Shown piece after piece: positions 1 through 5,041 of a stretch of DNA of 5,041 bases (position 1 is the first letter of the stretch; each line of letters starts with the position of its first letter). This stretch comes from Granulicella sp. UBA5172. GTDB lineage: Bacteria > Acidobacteriota > Terriglobia > Terriglobales > Acidobacteriaceae. Under the pieces are notes generated by a model, which made no database searches, was not told where the DNA came from, and worked only from the letters and a program-made list of their open reading frames with translations. The position numbers and the translations under genes are program-made. The stretch spans positions 2,680 to 7,720 of the forward strand of contig DHWW01000147.1 of assembly GCA_002413385.1 (NCBI GenBank). Reading direction: 5' to 3'.

Positions 1-186
1 GAGGCAATGGGATCGTTTGCGGCGGACTTTCAGCCGTTGACGGCATCGCCTACAGGAACCCAAGCCTTCGGCCCCGGCGGTCACCACAAGATGTAGCAAC
101 GAATATCCAGAATGGAGCGGTGTTGGCTCCCGCAACCGGCGGGTTCTCATCCACGGCAAAGGGACTGGGACATAATTCTCGATTTA
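1..186. other. Left-edge segment, no gene that can be defended
   Basis: Two plus-strand frames are open from the left edge. Frame 1 ends at a TAG at 94-96, and frame 3 ends at a TGA at 222-224, so it would overlap the convergent minus-strand gene by 38 bases. Either could be the 3' end of a gene that starts outside the window, but neither shows a recognisable motif, and 31 to 74 open codons can arise by chance at this base composition. A small inverted repeat, CCCGC (129-133) and GCGGG (139-143) around a 5-base loop, could end transcription between convergent genes, but it lacks a good T-run. Confidence 0.25.
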
Positions 187-1155
187 CTATTGCGCCTTTT
201 GTGCAGTGGGAGCAGGGTGGTTGAATAGATAGCTGGTTTTCCACCACCCTTCAATATCGAAGCGGAAAGGTTGGAATCGTTCCGTTCCCCAAGCATCAAT
301 CAGTCTTACCGCCAAGGTTCTAACCCCGAGGGAAGGGTCATGGCTGGCCAGTTCAACAATTGTTGGAAGCAGATCGGGTTGCACTCCGTACTTACCGAGG
401 TCTTTCAAGGCTTCTTCCCGGAAAAATGCGCTCTTGCTCCGAAGTCTCTCTGGCATTTCGGGGAGCGTCGCAGGGAAGTATCCGCGAAAGCTTTGGAAGT
501 TAGAACCGTTGTATGAGGGGTTGTTATGCTCGTCAATCATTGCTTCTATGGCCTGATGCACCCTAGCTTTCTGCTCTGAGTTGTCGAATGCTTTCATGCT
601 GACGAGTTGGTCATAAGCAGTAGCATCGTCTGAATTCATCCTGCCAATCAGCGTTTCAATACCGGCCCTGCGGTTAGCATCCGCTATTTCGGCGTTCAGC
701 TTTGCGACAGCATGATCAGCTTCCACAGAAACGACTTTGATTTGCTTATCCGTTGCCAACAATTTTTGACCTTGATCGATCAACGTGACTTTTTGATCAA
801 TTAACTTCTGATTAGCCTTCTTGGCAATATCATCCGCATCTCCCGCCTCCTTTGTAAGGTCAAGAATCCGTTGCGCCGACGCTTGTTCATCAACGCGGCT
901 GAAATGCGTGAATTCAATAAGCCCCAATCCTGCGATTAGCCCCGCCGTCAAAGTGAGTAGGGTCACCGCTCTGTCCAACCTCTTAAGAACCTTTGACTTC
1001 TCTTCCAAGAGGGAGAAGATAAACGCAATGAGTCCCAATATCGGAGCAGTGATGGTAAAGATGACAGTCAGCGTCTCCCAAAACCGCTTTGGTGACGCGC
1101 CGTACGCCGATGAAATGGCGCCAACGAGAGACATGAAGGCGATATTTAGAAGCAC
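187..1155 (-). CDS. Unknown membrane-anchored protein with coiled-coil-like and HEAT-like parts
   Basis: I do not recognise the family and assign no function. The 322-residue product has three hydrophobic stretches near its N-terminus: about 2-19 (possibly an uncleaved signal or first helix), 28-50 and 63-81. The loop at 51-62 is rich in Lys and Arg, which suggests it is cytoplasmic and would place the rest on the far side of the membrane; this topology is inference. Residues about 87-165 are charged, Ala/Leu/Gln-rich and helical, and could form a coiled coil. Residues about 243-290 resemble a HEAT-type helical pair, with a typical turn pattern D-P-S-L-G-V-R-T-L-A. The start is GTG at 1153-1155, with a perfect GGAGG eight bases upstream, which decides it over the internal ATG at codon 8. 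Base composition is near 50 percent GC, clearly below cysE and ychF, hinting at transfer. It is divergent from cysE. Confidence 0.75.
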   Translation of the reverse strand: MLLNIAFMSLVGAISSAYGASPKRFWETLTVIFTITAPILGLIAFIFSLLEEKSKVLKRLDRAVTLLTLTAGLIAGLGLIEFTHFSRVDEQASAQRILDLTKEAGDADDIAKKANQKLIDQKVTLIDQGQKLLATDKQIKVVSVEADHAVAKLNAEIADANRRAGIETLIGRMNSDDATAYDQLVSMKAFDNSEQKARVHQAIEAMIDEHNNPSYNGSNFQSFRGYFPATLPEMPERLRSKSAFFREEALKDLGKYGVQPDLLPTIVELASHDPSLGVRTLAVRLIDAWGTERFQPFRFDIEGWWKTSYLFNHPAPTAQKAQ

Positions 1156-1163
1156 GCTTTAAG

Positions 1164-1168
1164 CCTCC
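1164..1168 (-). promoter_or_regulatory. Strong Shine-Dalgarno deciding a GTG start
   Basis: The minus strand reads GGAGG here, followed by an 8-base spacer and then GTG at 1155-1153. This is an ideal ribosome-binding site and supports the GTG start of the membrane protein gene. A TAATAT at 1190-1185 (minus strand) could be a -10 element, giving a short leader of roughly 20-25 bases, but I see no properly spaced -35 box. Confidence 0.7.
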
Positions 1169-1337
1169 GGTTTCCTATGTGCAGATATTACAAGGGGCGG
1201 ATCGCTTCAACACTAGCATTTACCGTTTCCAACTCCCCTGCGCCATAGATCATGGATTGCACCCACTTTACGTAGGCTGCTGTTGAGACTATTGATCTCG
1301 GTCGAGCAACGGCAACTATCGATACCTCGCCGGGTGC

Positions 1338-1370
1338 GCCCATTCATCGCGCACTCTGCGATGAATGGGC
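1338..1370. repeat. Perfect 13-bp inverted repeat in the divergent spacer
   Basis: The arms at 1338-1350 (GCCCATTCATCGC) and 1358-1370 are exact reverse complements around the 7-base loop GCACTCT. The element lies between the divergent membrane-protein gene and cysE, about 70 bases before the cysE start. No T-run follows on either strand, so an ordinary terminator is unlikely. It could be a dispersed REP-like palindrome or an operator; the sequence alone does not decide. Confidence 0.8.
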
Positions 1371-1423
1371 ATTCGCGCCAAGAGCGAACCGCTCCGCCAA
1401 AGCCGCTCACACCATGCCCGCGC

Positions 1424-1429
1424 TATGAT
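1424..1429 (+). promoter_or_regulatory. Candidate -10 element for a near-leaderless cysE transcript
   Basis: TATGAT differs from TATAAT by one base and ends nine bases before the cysE ATG at 1439. A start of transcription about seven bases downstream would fall within a few bases of the ATG. No Shine-Dalgarno sequence is visible in the 20 bases before the ATG, which fits a leaderless or nearly leaderless message. No clear -35 box lies 16-18 bases upstream, so the call is tentative. Confidence 0.3.
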
Positions 1430-1438
1430 CATCACACG

Positions 1439-2200
1439 ATGAACCTTCTCCAATCGATCCGCGAAGACATCCGCACCGTCCTCGAGCGCGATCCCGCCGC
1501 TACCTCGCGGCTCATGGTGGTTCTCTGCTATCCCGGGCTCCACGCCGTCTGGGCCCACCACATCCAGCACTGGCTCTGGTGCCACAACTTCAAGCTGCTC
1601 GCCCGCCTCTGCTCCCAGTGCACCCGCTTCTGGACCGGCATCGAGATCCACCCCGCCGCCCAGATCGGCCGCCGCCTGTTCATCGACCACGGCATCGGCG
1701 TCGTCATCGGCGAAACCGCCATCATCGGCAACGACGTCACGCTCTACCAGAGCGTCACCCTCGGTGGCACCGGCAAGGCCGGAGGCAAACGCCACCCCAC
1801 CCTCCGCGACGGTGTCTTCGTCGGCAACAACGCCAACATCCTCGGCAACATCATCATCGGCGAACGCGCCCGCGTCGGCGCCGGCTCGGTCGTCCTCCGC
1901 GACGTCCCGCCCGACTCCACCGTCGTCGGCGTCCCAGCGCACATCGTCTACCAGCAGGGCAAGCGCGTCCTCATCACCGACCCCCGCGCGATCAACGACC
2001 CGCTCTCCGACATCCTCATCGCCCTCGGCGACGAGGTCACAGCGCTCAAGACCCGGGTCGAGCGACTCGACGGCGAGCTCCAGCAAGCCGTCCTCCAGGA
2101 GCCCGCCCAGGCCCTCGTCTCCGAGCAGGAGGAGAGCGCCCAGTACCGCTCCGAGCAGCTCGAACGCTCCGACTACATGACCATGGGCGAAGGCATTTAG
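1439..2200 (+). CDS. cysE: Serine O-acetyltransferase (CysE, short form)
   Basis: The enzyme transfers acetyl from acetyl-CoA to L-serine, giving O-acetylserine, the first committed step of cysteine synthesis in the cytoplasm. The 253-residue product has a short helical N-terminal part (1-65) containing the family stretch L-C-Y-P-G-L-H-A (29-36). A left-handed beta-helix of hexapeptide repeats follows (about 66-170). Key residues are visible: E69-I-H71-P, D83-H84 (catalytic pair, equivalent to E. coli D157-H158), the [10 protein letters not shown] loop (104-113) and R118-H119-P. The tail (171-253) is longer than in many short forms; it has a helical segment (about 190-245) and ends G-E-G-I, like the cysteine-synthase-docking tail of E. 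coli CysE (G-D-G-I). I chose ATG 1439 because homologues begin with this M-x-x-x-x-x-I-R-E-D-I pattern; the upstream in-frame extension from 1283 runs through the palindrome. No ribosome-binding site is evident. Confidence 0.93.
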   Translation: MNLLQSIREDIRTVLERDPAATSRLMVVLCYPGLHAVWAHHIQHWLWCHNFKLLARLCSQCTRFWTGIEIHPAAQIGRRLFIDHGIGVVIGETAIIGNDVTLYQSVTLGGTGKAGGKRHPTLRDGVFVGNNANILGNIIIGERARVGAGSVVLRDVPPDSTVVGVPAHIVYQQGKRVLITDPRAINDPLSDILIALGDEVTALKTRVERLDGELQQAVLQEPAQALVSEQEESAQYRSEQLERSDYMTMGEGI

Positions 2201-2238
2201 CCCTTGCAGCCCCAAACCTGCTTAAGTCACGCGATTTG

Positions 2239-2256
2239 CAACCCGAAACAGGGTTG
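2239..2256. terminator. Weak stem-loop between convergent genes
   Basis: CAACCC (2239-2244) and GGGTTG (2251-2256) pair around the loop GAAACA. It lies between the cysE stop (2200) and the stop of the convergent oxidoreductase gene (2310), where a bidirectional terminator would be expected. The stem is only six base pairs and no clean T-run follows on either strand. Confidence 0.3.
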
Positions 2257-2309
2257 AGTATCGTCTTCTAACCTCGCAAGCGATTGCCGTGGTGAGTCGG
2301 TGTTTGTGG

Positions 2310-3333
2310 CTACTGGACGGAGGGACGAACGTTGGCGCCCAGGAGCTGGATCGCGTGGAGCATCCGGGGGTGCGGCAGCGGGCCTCCGCTCATCATGAGG
2401 GTGATGCGGGAGATGCCGCCTAGAGCGTCACTGACGCGACGCATCTTCTGGGCAACTCGGTCTGGATCGCCGACGAAGAAGGCTCCCAGATCGCCGCACT
2501 GGGCGTCGAAGGCAGCGCGAGTGGTCGGTGGCCAGCCACGCTCGCGGCCGATGCGGGTGAAGGTGGTGGAATAGGCAGGCCAAAGAGCGTCCGCAGCCTC
2601 CTGCGAGGTGTCGGCCAGGAAGCCGATGGCGTGGACAGCGACGTCGAGGGCCTCGGGCGCGTGACCTGCGCGACTTCCAGCTTCGCGGTAGAGGTCGATC
2701 ATGGGGCGGAAGCGGTGCGGCTCGCCGCCGATGATCGCGACGGTCAGGGGCAGGCCAAGGGCTCCTGCGCGGGCGAAGGATTGCGGCGTTCCGCCGACTC
2801 CGATGCGGATGGGTAGACGCGGCTGCAGCGGTCGCGGCCAGACTCCCTGTCCGGCGAGCGAGGCGCGGTGTTTGCCTTCCCAGCTGACGCGGGTTTTGCT
2901 CGCGGAGCTCGAGCAAGAGGTCCAGCTTCTCGGCGAAGAGCTCGTCATAGTGTTGGGTATCGTAGCCGAAGAGCGGATAGGACTCGATGAAGGAGCCGCG
3001 ACCGACGATGATCTCGGCTCGGCCCTGGGAGATGAGGTCGAGGGTGGCGAAGTCCTGGAAGACGCGGACTGGATCGTCGGAGCTGAGGACGGTGACAGCG
3101 GAGGTGAGGCGGATGTTCCGGGTACGAGCGGCTGCGGCTGCGAGCAGCACGGCGGGCGAAGAGGCGATGTACTCTTCGCGGTGGTGTTCGCCGATGCCGT
3201 AGACATCGACTCCGACGCGATCGGCGAGCTCGATCTCCTCGAGCAACTCGCGGACTCGCTGCGCGCCGAGTTCGCCGGGCGGGCGGCCTGAACCCACAAT
3301 GGTCTCCACAAAGCTGTCAATCCCGATCTGCAT
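2310..3333 (-). pseudogene. Luciferase-like flavin-dependent oxidoreductase, frameshifted
   Basis: The reading frame from ATG 3333-3331 encodes the N-terminal 146 residues. These match a luciferase-like monooxygenase of the group typified by Agrobacterium protein 2I7G: G-E-H-H-R-E-E-Y (48-55), [13 protein letters not shown] (78-90), [10 protein letters not shown] (111-120). The frame then changes at the A4 run at 2897-2894. The C-terminal 194 residues continue in the next frame to TAG 2312-2310, with W-E-G-K-H-R, P-R-P-L-Q and G-V-G-G-T-P-Q-S. Removing one A joins the halves as L-R-E-Q-T-R-V-S-W-E-G, restoring a 340-residue protein of normal family length. Unrepaired, the first frame runs on to 2428 and makes a 301-residue product with an Arg-rich nonsense tail. 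The family uses reduced flavin (or F420 in relatives) to oxidise unknown substrates; the substrate here cannot be named. A sequencing error is a real alternative. No clear ribosome-binding site precedes the ATG. Confidence 0.85.
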
Positions 3334-3380
3334 GATGGATTCGATGAGGGAAGAGGAAGGGAGGACTCAGGGGAGGCTGC

Positions 3381-3405
3381 GCGCATGTTCCACGCGCATG
3401 TTCCA
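3381..3405. repeat. Tandem 13-bp duplication in the ychF leader region
   Basis: GCGCATGTTCCAC (3381-3393) is followed immediately by GCGCATGTTCCA (3394-3405). It lies in the 99-base divergent spacer between the oxidoreductase gene and ychF, where paired regulator sites or recent slippage products could occur. No regulator is identified. Confidence 0.8.
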
Positions 3406-3407
3406 AT

Positions 3408-3427
3408 AGAGGTGAAAAGGAACCTCT
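3408..3427 (+). promoter_or_regulatory. Hairpin with the ychF Shine-Dalgarno in its loop
   Basis: AGAGGT (3408-3413) pairs with ACCTCT (3422-3427), leaving the loop GAAAAGGA. The likely ribosome-binding sequence AAAAGGA (3415-3421) sits in that loop, and the stem ends five bases before the ychF ATG. In linear sequence the AGGA is 11 bases from the ATG, rather far. A GAGGTGA at 3409-3415 matches the anti-Shine-Dalgarno better but is 17 bases away. Folding could bring the site closer or limit access. Confidence 0.35.
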
Positions 3428-3445
3428 GAATTATGCCTCTGAATT
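3423..3445. repeat. Direct repeat spanning the ychF start codon
   Basis: CCTCTGAATT occurs at 3423-3432, then ATG, then again at 3436-3445. The second copy is codons 2 to 5 of ychF; the first is untranslated. The period is 13 bases, the same as the duplication at 3381-3405. Confidence 0.85.
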
Positions 3446-4533
3446 GCGGAATCGTCGGTCTGCCGAACGTCGGCAAGTCCACCATCTTCAACGCGCTTAC
3501 GGCCTCGAAGGCTGCGGCTGCGAACTATCCCTTCTGCACGATCGATCCGAATGTCGGGATCGTGCCTGTTCCTGATGCTCGGATGGATCGCATCGTCACG
3601 ATGGTGAAGCCGAACTCGATCGTTCCGACGACCATGGAGTTTGTGGATATTGCCGGGATTGTGGAAGGAGCGAGCAAGGGCGAAGGTCTGGGCAACCAGT
3701 TCCTGAGCCACATTCGGCAGACGGATGCGATTCTGCATGTTGTTCGCTGCTTCTCTGATCCTGAGGTGATCCACGTTGCGGGCGGCGTGAACCCGCTGCA
3801 CGACATCGACATCATCAATACGGAGCTGCTGTTGGCTGATCTGGATACGGTGGAGAAGCGGCGGAACAAGGCAGAGAAGGCGGCGAAGAGCAACTCGGCG
3901 ACTGCGGCGCAGAAGTCGGAGCTGTCTACGATTGTGAAGCTGGCTGACGTGCTGAATGCAGGCAAGCCGGCACGCACGGCTGAGCTTGCCGACGACGAGA
4001 AGCCGATTGCACGCGATCTGTTTCTGATTACGATGAAGCCGCAGTTGTATGTGGCGAATGTCGATGAGGCAGCGATCGTGGGAGGAAATGAATATACGAA
4101 GCTGGTGGAGCAGCGCGCGGCCGAAGAGGGCAGCGAGGTAGTGAGCATCTGCGGCGCGATGGAGGCGGAGATTGCGCAGCTGGAGCCTGCGGAGCGCACC
4201 GAGTTCCTGGAGGCAGCGGGGCTGGAGGAGCCGGGGTTGAACCGGCTGATCCACTCGGCGTACAGACTGCTGAACCTGATTACGTACTTCACGTCGGGCG
4301 TGCAGGAGGTTCGCGCGTGGACGATCAAGCGCGGGACGAAGGCTCCGGGAGCTGCAGGCGTGATCCACTCGGACTTCGAGCGAGGGTTCATCAAGGCAGA
4401 TTGCTACGCGTGCGAGGACCTGTTCCGGCTGGGCAGCGAGCAGGCGGTGAAGGAGGCTGGGCTGCTGCGGTCGGAGGGCAAGGAATACGTGGTGAAGGAC
4501 GGCGACATCCTGTTCTTCAAGTTCAACGTGTAG
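3433..4533 (+). CDS. ychF: Ribosome-binding ATPase YchF (Obg family)
   Basis: YchF/OLA1 proteins bind ribosomes and hydrolyse ATP rather than GTP; they are linked to translation and to oxidative-stress responses. The 366-residue product is full length. The P-loop is G9-L-P-N-V-G-K-S-T17, and the G3 motif is D72-I-A-G-I76. The base-recognition motif is N209-V-D-E212, the N-x-x-E form that gives ATP preference. Cys35 (F-C-T-I-D-P-N) and His114 (E-V-I-H-V-A-G) occupy their usual places; in E. coli Cys35 has been linked to redox control. A charged helical arm spans about 138-185. The C-terminal TGS domain (about 283-366) includes T-S-G-V-Q-E-V-R-A-W and ends F-F-K-F-N-V as expected. ATG 3433 is the standard start (M-x-L-N-C-G-I-V-G-L-P-N). 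Codon third positions favour G, unlike the C-favouring cysE. It stands alone and is divergent from the oxidoreductase gene; a likely terminator follows. Confidence 0.97.
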   Translation: MPLNCGIVGLPNVGKSTIFNALTASKAAAANYPFCTIDPNVGIVPVPDARMDRIVTMVKPNSIVPTTMEFVDIAGIVEGASKGEGLGNQFLSHIRQTDAILHVVRCFSDPEVIHVAGGVNPLHDIDIINTELLLADLDTVEKRRNKAEKAAKSNSATAAQKSELSTIVKLADVLNAGKPARTAELADDEKPIARDLFLITMKPQLYVANVDEAAIVGGNEYTKLVEQRAAEEGSEVVSICGAMEAEIAQLEPAERTEFLEAAGLEEPGLNRLIHSAYRLLNLITYFTSGVQEVRAWTIKRGTKAPGAAGVIHSDFERGFIKADCYACEDLFRLGSEQAVKEAGLLRSEGKEYVVKDGDILFFKFNV

Positions 4534-4578
4534 GTCCTGCGCGGACGGCGAGGGGCTTTGCGTGGTGGAACCATAGGC

Positions 4579-4609
4579 GTATAGGGGGGCCCTCCCCCCG
4601 TATACTTTT
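4579..4609 (+). terminator. Probable intrinsic terminator of ychF
   Basis: GTATA (4579-4583) plus six G (4584-4589) pair with six C (4594-4599) and TATAC (4601-4605). The loop is CCCT, with one bulged G at 4600, and TTTT follows at 4606-4609. A very stable stem with a T-run 46 bases after the ychF stop is the expected form of a Rho-independent terminator, although the T-run is short. Confidence 0.55.
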
Positions 4610-4622
4610 GGCCCGAAAGTAT
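4602..4622. repeat. Second hairpin overlapping the terminator stem
   Basis: ATACTTT (4602-4608) is the exact reverse complement of AAAGTAT (4616-4622), with the loop TGGCCCG. It uses bases that also form the lower stem and T-run of the terminator, so the two structures compete in part. Confidence 0.55.
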
Positions 4623-4643
4623 TGGATCCAGAGCAGTTAATGG

Positions 4644-4661
4644 CGGACTTATGGCAGTCCG
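4644..4661. repeat. Six-bp inverted repeat
   Basis: CGGACT (4644-4649) and AGTCCG (4656-4661) are exact reverse complements around TATGGC. No T-run follows. It probably belongs to the surrounding intergenic repeat rather than being a terminator. Confidence 0.5.
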
Positions 4662-4734
4662 GATTGTTACGGTTGCATTCAAAGTTGACCTGGCCGTGGG
4701 CCCAAGCTGGTATATGTCGGGCCGTTAGCCCTTT

Positions 4735-4749
4735 TGGTGGTGGTGGTGG
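4735..4749 (+). repeat. TGG microsatellite, five units
   Basis: Five perfect TGG units lie in noncoding DNA. It is a short simple repeat that could vary in length by slippage; no reading frame appears to use it. Confidence 0.85.
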
Positions 4750-4956
4750 CGTTTCTTCCCCTAGTTAAATTGTAGCGAGTTGGAGGGAGGAAGTATGCCA
4801 GGTTTTGAAAATATATATCGCCAGTGTTGATAGGGGGTTTGGCAATTTTTGGGGCTGGCGGGGGGTTGACAGGCGAATTTTCGGTTGTTTTCGAGGGTTC
4901 CGCTTGGGCGGGGCGGTTTCGTGGGAAGGGTCAGGATGGCAGCGTGGGCCGGGACC

Positions 4957-4970
4957 AGGGCTAAAGCCCT
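4957..4970. repeat. REP-like palindrome, copy 1
   Basis: AGGGC (4957-4961), TAAA and GCCCT (4966-4970) form a compact hairpin. It shares the core GGGCT-AA/GA-AGCCC with the palindrome at 4992-5011. A T-rich stretch (TTCTCTTT) follows on the plus strand, so termination activity is possible. Confidence 0.6.
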
Positions 4971-4991
4971 TTCTCTTTGGGGCTGGGAGTT

Positions 4992-5011
4992 CAGGGGGCT
5001 GAAGCCCCCTG
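4992..5011. repeat. REP-like palindrome, copy 2
   Basis: CAGGGGGC (4992-4999) and GCCCCCTG (5004-5011) form a perfect 8-bp stem with a TGAA loop. With copy 1 it makes a spaced pair with the consensus GGGCTRAAGCCC. I associate such pairs with intergenic DNA of Acidobacteriaceae; that association is from memory and unverified here. Confidence 0.65.
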
Positions 5012-5041
5012 CTAATCCGAAGAGCACGCAACGGCAAGAGC

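Larger units (their letters stand above)
4534..5041. other. Noncoding intergenic region with repeats and hairpins
   Basis: I see no credible gene in these 508 bases. Open frames exist on both strands but overlap one another in different frames, lack domain-like sequence and run through palindromes. The region contains hairpins at 4579-4605, 4602-4622, 4644-4661, 4957-4970 and 4992-5011, a TGG microsatellite and many G-runs on the plus strand. I infer a mosaic of dispersed intergenic repeats of the kind common in Acidobacteriaceae. Confidence 0.6.

Noticed and set aside
1316..2215. Long minus-strand open frame opposite cysE (299 codons)
   Set aside because: It is an antisense shadow produced by strong codon bias; the product is low-complexity Asp/Gly/Val/Ala-rich, whereas the plus strand encodes an unmistakable CysE.
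1579..2271. Plus-strand open frame of 230 codons inside cysE
   Set aside because: The translation is Arg/His/Pro-rich nonsense in an alternative frame of cysE.
2885..2905. Programmed ribosomal frameshift in the oxidoreductase gene
   Set aside because: Rejoining needs a +1 shift, there is no X-XXY-YYZ slippery site in the right phase, and the A4 run is short; a plain indel or sequencing error is more likely.
2701..3291. Plus-strand open frame of 196 codons opposite the oxidoreductase gene
   Set aside because: It is antisense to conserved luciferase-like sequence and has an acidic low-complexity translation without motifs.
3367..4394. Two long minus-strand open frames opposite ychF
   Set aside because: They overlap each other in different frames, are Arg/Leu- or Ser-rich, and lie antisense to a perfectly conserved ychF.
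4834..4865. Possible G-quadruplex from G5, G4 and G6 runs
   Set aside because: Only three long G-runs occur, with one loop of 12 bases; this does not meet the usual four-tract, short-loop rule.
4866..4871. Consensus -35 box TTGACA
   Set aside because: No -10-like sequence lies 16-18 bases downstream, and no gene follows within the window.
4761..5037. Two overlapping minus-strand open frames (88 and 90 codons) and one plus-strand frame (65 codons)
   Set aside because: All three occupy the same DNA, run through palindromes at 4957-5011 and show no domain-like sequence; intergenic repeat is the simpler explanation.

Overview
The window looks like chromosomal DNA of a GC-rich soil bacterium. 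My best guess is an Acidobacteriaceae member of the Terriglobia (Edaphobacter, Granulicella or Terriglobus type). The guess rests on the style of the coding sequences and on paired GGGCT-AA-AGCCC-type palindromes in the intergenic DNA, which I associate with that group; it is inference, not a database result.

Layout from left to right. Positions 1-186 hold no gene I can defend. A minus-strand gene (1155 to 187, GTG start with a perfect GGAGG) encodes an unrecognised 322-residue membrane-anchored protein with a helical, coiled-coil-like middle and a HEAT-like C-terminal part. Its DNA is visibly less GC-rich than the rest, which suggests acquired or accessory DNA. A 283-base divergent spacer with a perfect 13-bp palindrome leads to cysE (1439-2200, plus), a short-form serine O-acetyltransferase. 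Its C-terminus ends in Gly-Glu-Gly-Ile, close to the tail with which E. coli CysE docks on cysteine synthase. Convergent to cysE is a luciferase-like flavin-dependent oxidoreductase gene (3333 to 2310, minus) that is split by a single-base frameshift in an A4 run. Divergent from it is ychF (3433-4533, plus), a complete ribosome-binding ATPase gene. Its leader carries two 13-base-period tandem duplications and a small hairpin with the Shine-Dalgarno sequence in its loop.

The last 508 bases (4534-5041) have no convincing gene. They hold a strong hairpin plus T-run that probably terminates ychF, several more hairpins, a TGG microsatellite and two related palindromes near the right edge, and look like an intergenic repeat region.

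The genes do not form one operon: orientations alternate (minus, plus, minus, plus). Two are housekeeping functions (cysteine biosynthesis and translation-associated ATPase), one is a damaged oxidoreductase and one is an accessory membrane protein. I see no CRISPR array, tRNA, rRNA, transposase or recognisable defence system. The most unusual items are the unknown membrane/HEAT-like protein, the frameshift, the ychF leader and the possible leaderless start of cysE.
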